Of a stretch of DNA of 64,000 nucleotides, positions 34,294-43,995 are shown piece after piece. The stretch is from positions 1 through 64,000 of the forward strand of contig JAGXHI010000066.1 of NCBI GenBank assembly GCA_024636295.1, given 5' to 3'. Position 1 is the stretch's first letter. The number at the start of each line of letters is the position of its first letter. Source of the stretch: Desulfuromonadales bacterium. GTDB lineage: Bacteria > Desulfobacterota > Desulfuromonadia > Desulfuromonadales > JAGXHI01. Both the position numbers and the translations under genes were made by a program. The notes beneath the pieces were generated by a model. The model had not been told where the DNA came from, searched no databases, and was given only the letters and a program-made list of their open reading frames with translations.

Positions 34294-36360
34294 CTATCCG
34301 GCGATTTTAGAGAAATCCGCAATTTCCCGAAACAGGGAGGATACCGACGTCAGAAGCGCCAGTCGATTGGCGCGAACCTCCTCGTTTTTCGCCATCACCA
34401 TCACACCCTCAAAGAAGTCGTCGACGGGGCCTCGAAGTGTTGCGATCGTGCGAAGCGCCCCCGGGTAGTCCCCCTTGCGCACCTGGCCCTCCGTCTCGGC
34501 TCGAACTTTCCGGGATGCCTCAAAAAGTGCTCTCTCGCAGGGATCCTCGAAAAGATTTTCTTCCACCGGCCTTTCTACGCCTTCCTTGACGATGTTCATG
34601 ACCCGTTTGAAGGCGGTGGCGAGGGGCTCGAAATCGGGAGCGCCCTTGAGTTCGGACAGAGCCCGCACCCGGTCACGGGCATCCACCGGATCGGCAAAAG
34701 ACGCTGAAAGAACGGCATCCACTACATCCTGAGAAGCACCCTGGGCGGTAAGCATATTGAAAAAACGCAGACGTATGAATTCCAGCACTTCCGCTGCCAC
34801 CTGGGCTTCCGGCCGCTCCAGCTTGTCGCGCAGCAGATCAAGCCCCCTTCCGATCAGGTCGGGAAGAGAGAGACGGTATCTTTTGTCCAGGATGATGTTC
34901 AGGATGCCGATGGCGCTTCGGCGAAGAGCGTAGGGATCGGCCGTTCCGGTGGGGATGAGACCCACGCCGAAACAGCCGCAGATGGTGTCGATCTTGTCGG
35001 CAATGGATACGAAGGCGCCCACATTGTCGGAGGGGAGTTCGCCTCCGGCCTGAATCGGAAGGTAATGCTCATGGATCGCCCCGCAGACCCTGGGGTTTTC
35101 TCCTTCCAGGCGGGCATATTCGCGGCCCATGATCCCCTGCAGTTCGGGAAACTCGTAGACCATGCCCGTCTCCAGGTCGCACTTGGCAAGCAGGGCCGCA
35201 CGTTCCGTAAGATCCCGTACTTCCGGATCCAGCTTCTCCGCCAGTTCCACCGCCAGGGTGCGGAAGCGCATGACTTTCTCAAAGCTGGTGCCGAGTTTGG
35301 CCTGGAAAACCACCTTTTTAAGGTCCTCGAGGCGGCTCTCCAGTTTCTTCTTGCGGTCCTCGTTCCAGAAGAACATGGCATCGGCCAGCCGGGCACGCAG
35401 TACCCGCTCGTTGCCCTTGCGGATAACATCCAGATCCTCGGCACGGGTATTGGAGACGGTAATAAATAAGGGCAGCAGACCGCCCTCCTTATCAATCACG
35501 GTGAAATACCGCTGATGCTCGCGCATGGTCGTGATAAGAAGCTCCCGAGGCAGCTCCAGATATATTTCCTCGAATCCGCCAGTGACCGCAACCGGGTATT
35601 CCACCAGGTTGGTCACCTCGTTCAGCAGTTCGTCATCGGGGTTCAACACCCCACCCGCGGCCCGGGCAGCCTTCTCGATATCCCGTGCGACCATATCCCT
35701 GCGGCGATTCGGATCCGCGATGACGAAGCGTTGTTCGGCTTCAAGGAGGAAATTATCCAGGCCTTCCACGGGAAAGTTCCCGGGCGCCATGAAGCGGTGG
35801 CCTCGAGACAGGTTTCCACTTTCCAGATTGCCGAAGGCAAAAGGAACCACATCGCCGTCAAAGAGAGCGACAATCCAGTGGATGGGACGGGCGAAGCGGA
35901 TCTCCATGTCTTTCCAGCGCATGGACTTTCTGAAGGAGAGACTTCCTATTATCCGTGGCAGAATCTCCGGAAGCAGCTCGGAGGTGGGGCGCCCTTCCGT
36001 TACCCGGGAGATATAGATATAGGCTCCCTTATCCGTTTCCATGCGGGACAGCTCCGAGACATCCACGCCGTTGGCTCGGGCAAATCCCATGGCCGCTTTC
36101 GTCGGGTTCCCCTCGGCATCGAAGGCAACTTTTACAGAAGGGCCGGTGACGGTCAGCTCCTGGCGCTCCTGCTGCAGCGCCATGCCGGAAAGGGAAATTC
36201 CGAGGCGACGCGGAGTGGCGAAAGTTCGCAGTTCGCTGAAGCCGATCCGGGCGTTTTCCATCTCTTTGCGAAAGAGCTTTTCCAGATCACGCAGAGCCGG
36301 GGTCAGAAACCCGGCGGGAATCTCCTCGGTGCCTATTTCCAGGAACAATTCAGCGGACAT
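34294..36360 (-). CDS. glyS: Glycyl-tRNA synthetase beta subunit
   Basis: This 688-residue beta chain belongs to the heterotetrameric (alpha2beta2) bacterial GlyRS. It starts MSAELFLEIGTEEIPAGF and shows LSFRKSMRWKDMEIRFARPIHWIVAL and LPRELLITTMREHQRYF. A C-terminal anticodon-binding (DALR-like) region carries FFEGVMVMAKNEEVRANRLALL. GGAG lies about 9 nt before the internal ATG, and the frame upstream encodes no family sequence. It follows glyQ after 188 nt of repeat sequence. Confidence 0.96.
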   Translation of the reverse strand: MSAELFLEIGTEEIPAGFLTPALRDLEKLFRKEMENARIGFSELRTFATPRRLGISLSGMALQQERQELTVTGPSVKVAFDAEGNPTKAAMGFARANGVDVSELSRMETDKGAYIYISRVTEGRPTSELLPEILPRIIGSLSFRKSMRWKDMEIRFARPIHWIVALFDGDVVPFAFGNLESGNLSRGHRFMAPGNFPVEGLDNFLLEAEQRFVIADPNRRRDMVARDIEKAARAAGGVLNPDDELLNEVTNLVEYPVAVTGGFEEIYLELPRELLITTMREHQRYFTVIDKEGGLLPLFITVSNTRAEDLDVIRKGNERVLRARLADAMFFWNEDRKKKLESRLEDLKKVVFQAKLGTSFEKVMRFRTLAVELAEKLDPEVRDLTERAALLAKCDLETGMVYEFPELQGIMGREYARLEGENPRVCGAIHEHYLPIQAGGELPSDNVGAFVSIADKIDTICGCFGVGLIPTGTADPYALRRSAIGILNIILDKRYRLSLPDLIGRGLDLLRDKLERPEAQVAAEVLEFIRLRFFNMLTAQGASQDVVDAVLSASFADPVDARDRVRALSELKGAPDFEPLATAFKRVMNIVKEGVERPVEENLFEDPCERALFEASRKVRAETEGQVRKGDYPGALRTIATLRGPVDDFFEGVMVMAKNEEVRANRLALLTSVSSLFREIADFSKIAG

Positions 36361-36548
36361 TGAAGCAATCTCCAGATGTGAGAGCGTAATTCTAAAAAAA
36401 GCATTCACCACGGCGCCACGGAGGCGCGGAGAAAAGCAAATTTGAATCGTTGAATCGTTGAATCGGTTTTCAACAATTCAACGCGCGAAGCGCAGTCAAC
36501 GGTTCAACATCATTAAAAGGTTTTGCTCGCGCGTTAGCCCGCTGCGAA
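36361..36548. repeat. Spacer between glyQ and glyS
   Basis: This spacer holds a D-type remnant 'caccacggcgccacgg' (36407-36435) and a short tandem 'gaatcgtt' repeat with an inverted 'caacaattcaac' (36443-36507). Confidence 0.45.
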
Positions 36549-37421
36549 TCATTTATTCTTCAGCAGAGGATACCCCATCTTCTCCCTCTGGGCGACATAC
36601 CCCTCGGCGCAAAGGCGCGCCAGATTTCGTACCCGGCCGATGTATCCCGCTCGCTCGGTCACGGAAATGGCCCCCCGGGCATCCAGGAGATTGAAGGCGT
36701 GGGAGGCCTTCAGAACGTAGTCGTAAGCGGGGAAGACAAGCTGGCGTTCGATCACGCGGATGCATTCCTTCTCGTGCATTTCAAAGAGACGGGAGAGCAT
36801 TTCCACATCGGCTTCTTCGAAGTTGTAGGTGGAGAATTCGACCTCCGTCTGGTGGTGGACGTCGCCGTACTTGATTCCTTCGACCCATTCCAGGTCATAG
36901 ACGTTGTCCACCCCCTGCAGGTACATGGCAATGCGCTCGATGCCGTAAGTGATTTCCACAGAAACCGGCTTCAGGTCTATGCCGCCGGCTTGCTGGAAAT
37001 AGGTGAACTGGGTGATTTCCATGCCATCCAGCCAGACTTCCCAGCCCAGTCCCCAGGCGCCCAGGGTGGGCGATTCCCAGTCGTCCTCGACGAAGCGGAT
37101 GTCGTGGCGACCGGGATCGATGCCGAAGCTCTTCAGTGAATCCAGGTAAAGGTCCTGGATGTTCACGGGAGAAGGCTTCATGATCACCTGGAATTGATAG
37201 TAATGCTGGAGGCGGTTCGGATTTTCCCCGTAACGGCCGTCCGTGGGGCGGCGGGAGGGCTCCACGTAGGCCACGTTCCACGGCTCGGGCCCGAGGACCC
37301 GGAGAAAGGTGGCGGGATTGAAAGTGCCCGCGCCCTTTTCCATGTCATAGGGTTGCTGGATGAGACAGCCCCTGCTCGCCCAGTAATTCTGCAAAGCGAG
37401 AATCAGATCCTGAAATTTCAC
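36549..37421 (-). CDS. glyQ: Glycyl-tRNA synthetase alpha subunit
   Basis: This 290-residue catalytic subunit has [58 protein letters not shown] and the C-terminal [18 protein letters not shown]. The true start is a GTG at 37421 with GGAGGTGTT immediately upstream; the longer open frame encodes no family sequence. Length is normal for GlyQ. A small palindrome (GTATACAGTATAC) lies 37 nt upstream. Confidence 0.96.
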   Translation of the reverse strand: MKFQDLILALQNYWASRGCLIQQPYDMEKGAGTFNPATFLRVLGPEPWNVAYVEPSRRPTDGRYGENPNRLQHYYQFQVIMKPSPVNIQDLYLDSLKSFGIDPGRHDIRFVEDDWESPTLGAWGLGWEVWLDGMEITQFTYFQQAGGIDLKPVSVEITYGIERIAMYLQGVDNVYDLEWVEGIKYGDVHHQTEVEFSTYNFEEADVEMLSRLFEMHEKECIRVIERQLVFPAYDYVLKASHAFNLLDARGAISVTERAGYIGRVRNLARLCAEGYVAQREKMGYPLLKNK

Positions 37422-37457
37422 AACACCTCCGAAAAGGGCTTTAGGTGGGTGGGGATG

Positions 37458-37470
37458 GTATACAGTATAC
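37458..37470. promoter_or_regulatory. GTATAC palindrome upstream of glyQ
   Basis: GTATAC-A-GTATAC, symmetric around one base, lies 37-49 nt before the GTG. On the minus strand it contains TATACT, a possible -10 box, so it could be an operator overlapping the promoter. Confidence 0.35.
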
Positions 37471-37550
37471 ACAGAAGATTTAAAGGTAGGAAGATTAGCG
37501 CGGGGGCGGCTATGTGTCAAGCCGAAACTCCCCGGTAAAAGCCCGTTTTG

Positions 37551-37682
37551 ATGGCGTCCCCAAAAGTCGGCCTTGAGGCGTTGCGGCAATTTGCCAGGAC
37601 CTCGACATCCCTGCCGTAGGCATTGGCCCTGGCCATCCTCCATGTCTGCGAAGGCATCCTCTTTGAGCCCTTGCGGGGCATC
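37551..37682. repeat. Repeat remnant between recO and glyQ
   Basis: 'gatggcgtccccaaaag' begins a sequence that continues 'gttgcggcaatttgcc'. Its edge resembles the GATGGCGTCGC repeat at 30260 and 15535. No gene is seen. Confidence 0.35.
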
Positions 37683-38435
37683 TCATCCGGGTTTCACCGT
37701 CCGTTCCAGAAAAAGCAGCGTTCGAAGGGGGCGCTGGAGGTGAAGATTGAGGCAGGCGGAAAGGACCGGAGACGCCTCCCGTACGGTGCGTTCGCTGAAG
37801 CGGACATCGGCAAAGCGGGTGATTTCGCCCCGAAGACAGCGGGCCAGGGTTCCCAGAGTTGGCGTGCCGATTGGCATCCCCTGGTTTCTTCCACAGCAGG
37901 AGAGGCAAAGACTTCCGCCCCGACCGGCGTCGAACCGCGCCTCTCCCTCGGGCAGAGATGCACCGCAATCGGAGCAATGCAGCAGATGGGGGGAATATCC
38001 ACCCAGAAGCAGAACCCTCAATTCAAGGAGCAGACGTGCTTCCGTCGAGGTTCCCCCGACGTTGAGATACCCGAGAAAAGACCGCAGCAGCGCGAAAGCC
38101 TCGGGATGACCTTCTTCGCCCAGCAGAGTGTCCACCAGTTCACACCCGTAGCCGGCGAGAGCCAGCGAATCGAGATTCCCTCTCAACCCGACGTGCAGAT
38201 CAAGGAGCTCCGCCTCCTTCAGGGTAAGCATCTCCGAGCTTCTGGATTCGGTCCATGAAATGCGAACGAGGGCGCAGGGCTCAAGCGAAGCGCCGAAACG
38301 CTTACGACTTTTACGGGCGCTGCGGGCGAAGCCCTTGATCCGGCCCTGCAGGGGGGTGAGGAAGGTGACGATCCTGTCCGCCTCGCCATAGTCGATGCGC
38401 CGCAGGATGATCGCTTCGGAGGTATGGATGTGCAT
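37683..38435 (-). CDS. recO: DNA repair protein RecO
   Basis: This 250-residue RecO of the RecFOR recombination-mediator pathway has an N-terminal OB fold (SEAIILRRIDYGEADRIVTFLTP, GFARSARKSRKRFG). A helical domain and a zinc-binding four-cysteine site follow (CSDC...CLSC, about residues 153-183). Family members load RecA on SSB-coated DNA. The start is the ATG at 38435, with a weak GAG upstream. It is the first gene of the recO-glyQ-glyS-ppdK run. Confidence 0.9.
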   Translation of the reverse strand: MHIHTSEAIILRRIDYGEADRIVTFLTPLQGRIKGFARSARKSRKRFGASLEPCALVRISWTESRSSEMLTLKEAELLDLHVGLRGNLDSLALAGYGCELVDTLLGEEGHPEAFALLRSFLGYLNVGGTSTEARLLLELRVLLLGGYSPHLLHCSDCGASLPEGEARFDAGRGGSLCLSCCGRNQGMPIGTPTLGTLARCLRGEITRFADVRFSERTVREASPVLSACLNLHLQRPLRTLLFLERTVKPG

Positions 38436-38599
38436 CAAAAATCTCGTGACGCGTAGCGTAACGCGTGAACCGAAACCAGAAAATCGCTAGAGGTGAGCAG
38501 CAACCGTAAATTCGTGAGCAGTGAGCTGAAAAACCTGAATTCAAAGCCCATGGAAGGTAGTCGGCATCTTAAACTTAAAATCGGAAACTTAAAACTGTT

Positions 38600-39958
38600 T
38601 TATCTCAGATAGTTGATGAAGAAGGTCGCCGTGCCGAAGTAGATAAGGATGCCGGTGATGTCGTTGGCGGTCTGGACGAAGGGGCTTGAGGCGATCGCCG
38701 GGTCGATGCCAATTTTCTTGAAAAAAGCCGGCGCGATAACTCCCATCATCGCCGCCACGGTGATCGCCGTGATCATGGCCATCCCGACCACGAGCCCCAG
38801 GTAGGGATTGTGGTGCCACCCGTAGGCCACCAGGCCGATCGTCAGTCCGCAGACTGCTCCCATGATCACTCCCACGCGCAACTCCCGGAAGAAGACCTTT
38901 CGTATGGTGGAGAATTCGATCCGGCCGGTGGCGAAGCCCCGCACCACGATGGTGGCGGACTGCCCGCCCACGTTGCCGCCCATGCCCGTGATGACCGGAA
39001 TGAAGGAAATCAGGGCGATGACCTCCTTGAGGGTCACCTTGAACTGCCACATGAGATAGCCGGTGATCACTCCCCCGAAAAGATTGGTGATCAGCCAGGG
39101 AAGACGGAGCCGGGCGATCTTCAGGGATTTGTCCCCGTAGAGAAGTTCTTCGTTGCTCGCTCCGGCCATCTTGTAAATATCCTCGGTGGCCTCCTGCCGC
39201 ATGACGTCGATCACGTCGTCGACGGTGATGATCCCTTTGAGCTTGTTCCCTTCGTCCACTACCGGGATGGCCAGGAGGTTGTATTTTGCCACCTGATGAG
39301 CCACTTCCTCCTGATCCATATCGGTGCGCACCCGAATGACTTCCGTGGCCATGATGTTTTTCAGCTTCGTGCTCGGAGGAACGGTCAGAAGCTGGCGCAG
39401 GGAAAGAACACCGCAAAGATGATTGTGCTCATCCGTCACATAGACGTAAAAGACCATCTCGAATTCCTCGGACTGCTGCAGGGCCTCGATGGCTTCCTTC
39501 ACGGTCAGATTCTCCTCCAGGGAGAAGACTTCGGTGGCCATGATGCCGCCCGCGGTGTCCTTCTCGTACTGCAGGAGCTCCTCGATCTCATCGGAATGTT
39601 CGTCCTGCATGATGCTGAGGATCTCCTCCGCGAGTTCCTCGGGCATATTCCGGATGATTTCCACCGCATCGTCATAAGCCATCTCCTGGAGGACTTCGGT
39701 GATGGTCTCTTTTTCAATCTGCGCCAGGAGCTGCGCACCGGTATTGTGGTCCAGTTCCGAAAGGACGTAAGCCGCGGTTTCGGGGTCCTCGAGCAGGTGA
39801 AAAAGAGTGCGCTGCTCCCTCAGATCGAGATATCGAAAAAGATGGGCGATGTCGGCGGGATGGGTCTTCGCGATGACCTTGCCGAGATTGGGAAAAGCTC
39901 CGCGCCGGATGAGTTTTCGGACGGTATCGAGGAGGATTTGAAGTTTCTGGTCCGGCAT
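38600..39958 (-). CDS. mgtE: Magnesium transporter MgtE
   Basis: This 452-residue Mg2+ channel has an N-terminal superhelical domain (about 1-130, rich in HPADIAHLF / ELDHNTGAQLLAQIEKE repeats). Two CBS domains cover about 135-260 (ATEVFSLEENLTVKEAIEAL; ATEVIRVRTDMDQEEVAHQV). A five-helix transmembrane domain covers about 285-452, containing the pore-lining GNVGGQSATIVVRG. AAAGGACATTCC is a good ribosome site. A second Mg2+ transporter of a different family (corA) lies at the right edge of the window. Confidence 0.94.
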   Translation of the reverse strand: MPDQKLQILLDTVRKLIRRGAFPNLGKVIAKTHPADIAHLFRYLDLREQRTLFHLLEDPETAAYVLSELDHNTGAQLLAQIEKETITEVLQEMAYDDAVEIIRNMPEELAEEILSIMQDEHSDEIEELLQYEKDTAGGIMATEVFSLEENLTVKEAIEALQQSEEFEMVFYVYVTDEHNHLCGVLSLRQLLTVPPSTKLKNIMATEVIRVRTDMDQEEVAHQVAKYNLLAIPVVDEGNKLKGIITVDDVIDVMRQEATEDIYKMAGASNEELLYGDKSLKIARLRLPWLITNLFGGVITGYLMWQFKVTLKEVIALISFIPVITGMGGNVGGQSATIVVRGFATGRIEFSTIRKVFFRELRVGVIMGAVCGLTIGLVAYGWHHNPYLGLVVGMAMITAITVAAMMGVIAPAFFKKIGIDPAIASSPFVQTANDITGILIYFGTATFFINYLR

Positions 39959-40060
39959 GGAATGTCCTTTTGCACTGTATGGAAAAACAAACCATACTAA
40001 CCGGGTGGTGTTCGGGTGTCAAACAGGTTTCCCGTCGGCGGATAGGTTCTTTAACTTTCC

Positions 40061-40089
40061 TTGACTTGAAAAAGAATCTATTTTATTTA
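40061..40089 (+). promoter_or_regulatory. acsA: Candidate promoter of acsA
   Basis: TTGACT (40061-40066) and TATTTA (40084-40089) with 17-nt spacing lie in an A/T-rich tract, placing a start about 70 nt before the acsA ATG. Confidence 0.4.
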
Positions 40090-40165
40090 AATTGAAACAT
40101 TGTTTTATGAAAGTCCTGGATCACCCCCAATAAAAAGCCCCTTGCGGGCGAAAGGAGTTTTTTCG

Positions 40166-42115
40166 ATGATTCCCGTGAAATCCGTCATTGCCCAAGGGGC
40201 CCGTATCGGCTCCATGGAGGAATACCGACATCTCTATCGGAGATCCCTGGAGGATCCGGAAGGATTCTGGCGGGAGCAGGCGACCCGGCTCGACTGGTTT
40301 CATGAGCCCTATACGATTCTCGATTATGATATGGAGGCGGTGGACTTCTCCTGGTATGCCGGAGGGCGCCTCAACGCGTGCTTCAACTGCGTCGATCGCC
40401 ATCTGCTCACCCAGCCCGACAAGACGGCGATCATCTGGGCCAGGGACGAAGCTGGAGAGTACGAGCATATCAGCTATCGGGATCTCAAGCACCATGTGGC
40501 TCGAATCGCCAATGTTCTGCTTCATCATGGGGTAAAGGCCGGCGATCGGGTCGCCATCTACCTGCCTATGGTGCCGGAGCTGGCCTACACCATGCTGGCC
40601 TGCGCCCGCATCGGAGCGGTCCACTCCGTGATCTTCGCCGGCTTCTCGGCCGAATCCCTTCGGGAGCGTATCCTCGATGCACAATGTAAAGTGCTGGTCA
40701 CAGCCAATGAGGGTCTGCGGGGCGGCAAGCGCATTCCTCTCAAGGCCACTGCCGACGATGCTATCGAGGGCCTCTCCGTCGTGGAAAAGGTTTTCGTGGT
40801 CCGGCGCACCGACGCAAAGGTCTCCATGCTCCAGGGCCGCGACCTGTGGCTCGAGGACGAGGTCCATAAGCAGCGATCCACCTGTCCGAATGAATGGATG
40901 GCCTCCGAGTCTCCGCTTTTCGTCCTTTACACCTCCGGCTCGACAGGCAAGCCCAAAGGCGTGCTCCACACGACCGCGGGGTACCTGCTCTATGCCGCTC
41001 TGACTCATGAGCTGGTATTCGACCTGAAGCCCGATGACGTCTATATGTGTGCAGCCGATATCGGCTGGATCACCGGACACAGCTATATCGTCTATGGGCC
41101 GCTGGCCAACGGCGCGACCACGGTGATGTTCGAATCGACTCCCACTTATCCCGATGAAGGTCGGTACTGGCAGGTCGTGGACGACCTCGGGGTGAATGTC
41201 TTCTACACCGCGCCCACCGCCATCCGGGCGATCGCCCGCGCCGGCGATGAACCGGTCAAGCGCGCCAGCCGGAAGAGCCTCCGGATTCTAGGCACGGTGG
41301 GCGAGCCCATCAACCCGGAGGTCTGGCAGTGGTACCACGATGTAGTGGGGGAAGGCCGCGCCGCCGTGGTGGATACCTGGTGGCAGACGGAAACCGGGGG
41401 TATCCTCATTACGCCACTGCCGGGCGCCACTCCCTGCAAACCCGGCTCGGCCACACTGCCCTTTTTCGGAATCGAGCCGGTTCTGGTGGACGAGGCTGGA
41501 AAAGAACTCGAGGGCAATGACGTCCGCGGCAATTTGTGCTTGAAGGGACCCTGGCCCGGACAGGCACGGACCATTTTCGGGGACCACGGGCGCTTCAAGG
41601 AGACCTATTTCACCCAGTTCCCCGGCCTGTATTTCACGGGCGACGGCTGCCATCGGGACAAGGACGGATATTACTGGATCACCGGCCGGGTAGACGACGT
41701 CCTCAATGTCGCGGGACATCGTCTGGGAACCGCGGAGATCGAAAGCGCCCTTGTCGCCCACGAAGCAGTGGCCGAGGCGGCGGTCGTGGGAATTCCCCAT
41801 GAAATCAAAGGCACCGGAATTTTCGCCTACGTGGATATTCTTCCCGAATTTCGCAGTACGAGTCGGGGGGAATTGGCAGGGGCGCTGAAGCAGCAGGTTC
41901 GGCACGTCATCGGTCCCATCGCTTCGCCGGACGAAATCCAGATCGTCTCCGGATTGCCCAAGACCCGCTCGGGCAAGATCATGCGTCGGATACTGCGCCA
42001 GATCGCCCACGGGGAATATGAAGACTTGGGCGACGTGACCACCCTGGCCGATCCGGGAGTGGTGGAGGATCTCGTCAACGAACACAAGCGCCGGCATGCC
42101 AGGGAGAGTGCTTAA
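40166..42115 (+). CDS. acsA: Acetyl-CoA synthetase (AMP-forming)
   Basis: This 649-residue enzyme activates acetate to acetyl-CoA via acetyl-AMP. Motifs are the P-loop-like [60 protein letters not shown] and the regulatory acetylation Lys in [11 protein letters not shown]. The residue context at the acetyl pocket ([10 protein letters not shown]) is that of acetate-specific Acs. AAGGAG lies 9 nt before the internal ATG. It is transcribed divergently from mgtE and appears to be a single-gene unit, probably supporting acetate assimilation. Confidence 0.94.
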   Translation: MIPVKSVIAQGARIGSMEEYRHLYRRSLEDPEGFWREQATRLDWFHEPYTILDYDMEAVDFSWYAGGRLNACFNCVDRHLLTQPDKTAIIWARDEAGEYEHISYRDLKHHVARIANVLLHHGVKAGDRVAIYLPMVPELAYTMLACARIGAVHSVIFAGFSAESLRERILDAQCKVLVTANEGLRGGKRIPLKATADDAIEGLSVVEKVFVVRRTDAKVSMLQGRDLWLEDEVHKQRSTCPNEWMASESPLFVLYTSGSTGKPKGVLHTTAGYLLYAALTHELVFDLKPDDVYMCAADIGWITGHSYIVYGPLANGATTVMFESTPTYPDEGRYWQVVDDLGVNVFYTAPTAIRAIARAGDEPVKRASRKSLRILGTVGEPINPEVWQWYHDVVGEGRAAVVDTWWQTETGGILITPLPGATPCKPGSATLPFFGIEPVLVDEAGKELEGNDVRGNLCLKGPWPGQARTIFGDHGRFKETYFTQFPGLYFTGDGCHRDKDGYYWITGRVDDVLNVAGHRLGTAEIESALVAHEAVAEAAVVGIPHEIKGTGIFAYVDILPEFRSTSRGELAGALKQQVRHVIGPIASPDEIQIVSGLPKTRSGKIMRRILRQIAHGEYEDLGDVTTLADPGVVEDLVNEHKRRHARESA

Positions 42116-42498
42116 TTGACACACAGGTCCCACGCGAGGCGATGAAAGGCGATTTCTCGCATGCTGAGGACGCGAAGACACCTGATTTAAACCGTAGTCG
42201 GTGAGAAGTGATCGCTTATTGGTGAAAAGCTCACATCCGCAAAGCGAAATGCAGCGGCAAAACCTTTTAATTGAACACAGATAAAATCGGATAAAGGAGG
42301 ATAACTTCTGTTTCAATCGGATTCGATCAAAGCTTTTTCCGCCTTTTCCGCGTTCCATTCCATTGAGGAGAAACCGCGCCGGTTCCGTTAACGGTGCGGT
42401 ATTTTTTCGGAGATGATAAGATAAAAAGGATTTTGGAACAGAAGTGCCTACGGCTCACGAGTCCTCGATAATCCTGATTGGCCAGAAAGGTGTGGCCC
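42116..42498. repeat. Gap with C-type modules between acsA and the ALDH gene
   Basis: C-type module 'gaacacagataaaatcgg' (42273-42303) with neighbouring remnants lies here. The last 120 bases are unique and probably contain the promoter of the aldehyde dehydrogenase gene. No gene is supported. Confidence 0.5.
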
Positions 42499-43944
42499 AT
42501 GGCTGCGGAACTCCATTCCATAAAGGGAAAAAAATCATCCACCCTGGAACTGAAGGAAATCTTCGAAAAACAGCGCGAGGCGTTCCGGAGAAATCCCATG
42601 CCGGGGCAGGAACAGCGGCGCGAAAACCTCCGGCGTCTGAAAAAAATGCTGCTGAAAAACCGGGCGTCCCTCTGTGAGAGCATTGATTCCGATTTTGGAG
42701 GACGCTCCTGCGACGAGACCCTGCTGGCGGAATTCCTGCCTTCGGTTCTGGGAATCAATCATGCCCTTAAACACTTGAAAGGATGGATGAAGCCCTCCCC
42801 CCGCCGGGTGCACATGCTCTTCATGCCGGCGCGGAACAAGGTCTACTTTCAGCCCCTGGGCGTGGTGGGAATCATCGTGCCCTGGAACTATCCCCTGTAT
42901 CTTGCCGTCGGTCCCCTGACCTCCGCCCTGGCCGCCGGGAACCGGGTGATGATAAAGATGTCGGAGCTCGCGCCCCGGACCGCGGATTTCTTCCGTAAAA
43001 TTATCGCGGAAACCTTTTCGGAGGATCTTGTCGCCGTTTTGACCGGAGACGCGGAGGTCGCGGAGGAATTCTCGAAATTGCCTTTTGATCACCTTCTTTT
43101 TACCGGTTCCACGGAAGTGGGCCGCCGGGTCATGAAAGCGGCGGCGGAGAACCTCACTCCGGTAACACTGGAGCTAGGCGGCAAGTCCCCGGCCATCATC
43201 TCTGCCGCCGTGCCTATGAAGGATGCCGCCGACCGCATTTGTTTCGGTAAAACGATCAATGCCGGTCAGACCTGCGTGGCGCCCGATTACGTGCTGTGCC
43301 CACGCGATCGCATGGAGTCGTTCGTCGAAGAATTTCGCCGCCGGTTTTCCGCGGGTTATCCCACCATCAAGAACAACCGGGATTTCACCGCCATCATCAA
43401 CCCGGGGCATTATAAGAGACTGCAAGATTATCTGAGGGATGCGAAAGGAAAAGGCGGCCGGATCATCGAACTCAATCCCGCCGAAGAGGAATTGGAGAAT
43501 TCAAGCCGGAAAATGCCGATTTTTCTCATACTGAACGCGACTTCCGATATGAAGGTCATGCAGGAGGAAATTTTCGGTCCGATTCTTCCTGTGATCCCCT
43601 ATGATGAGCTGCGGGAGGCGCTGAACTTCGTGAATCAGCGCCCCCGGCCTTTATCTCTTTATTATTTCGGCTACGACGGCGAAGGGCAGGAAATGGTGCT
43701 GAACCATACCCATTCCGGCGGCGTCTGCATCAACGATACTCTCACCCATGTCCTTCAGGACGAGATGCCCTTCGGCGGCGTGGGGTCCTCCGGAATGGGA
43801 CGATACCACGGTCTCGATGGATTCAGAACCTTCTCACACCCCAAGGGAGTGTACATAAAGCAGAGACTTAACAGTGCCAGGTTGATCTATCCGCCATACG
43901 GCAAAGCGATTCAGAAGATGATCTATAGGATTTTTATTCGCTGA
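42499..43944 (+). CDS. Aldehyde dehydrogenase (coniferyl-aldehyde/class 3 type)
   Basis: This 481-residue NAD(P)-dependent aldehyde dehydrogenase shows VGIIVPWNYPLYLAVGPLTSALAAGN, the cofactor-site FTGSTEVGRRVM, the general-base Glu in LELGGKSP and the catalytic Cys in NAGQTCVAPDYVL. Overall pattern and length match the class 3/coniferyl aldehyde dehydrogenase group, which includes a membrane-associated tail in some members; here the C-terminus is short and basic. The ATG at 42499 has AAGG upstream. It is convergent with the UxaA-type genes. Confidence 0.86.
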   Translation: MAAELHSIKGKKSSTLELKEIFEKQREAFRRNPMPGQEQRRENLRRLKKMLLKNRASLCESIDSDFGGRSCDETLLAEFLPSVLGINHALKHLKGWMKPSPRRVHMLFMPARNKVYFQPLGVVGIIVPWNYPLYLAVGPLTSALAAGNRVMIKMSELAPRTADFFRKIIAETFSEDLVAVLTGDAEVAEEFSKLPFDHLLFTGSTEVGRRVMKAAAENLTPVTLELGGKSPAIISAAVPMKDAADRICFGKTINAGQTCVAPDYVLCPRDRMESFVEEFRRRFSAGYPTIKNNRDFTAIINPGHYKRLQDYLRDAKGKGGRIIELNPAEEELENSSRKMPIFLILNATSDMKVMQEEIFGPILPVIPYDELREALNFVNQRPRPLSLYYFGYDGEGQEMVLNHTHSGGVCINDTLTHVLQDEMPFGGVGSSGMGRYHGLDGFRTFSHPKGVYIKQRLNSARLIYPPYGKAIQKMIYRIFIR

Positions 43945-43961
43945 CCCGGCGGCAGAATGTA

Positions 43962-43995
43962 CGGCCGCTCAGAACGAGCGGCCGGTCGTTCTGAG
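43962..43995. other. Overlapping alternative hairpins between convergent genes
   Basis: CGGCCGCTC (43962-43970) pairs with GAGCGGCCG (43976-43984), while CTCAGAACGA (43968-43977) pairs with TCGTTCTGAG (43986-43995). The two stems cannot form together. They span the last codons of the UxaA-type gene. There is no T-run, so this is not a standard terminator. Confidence 0.45.
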
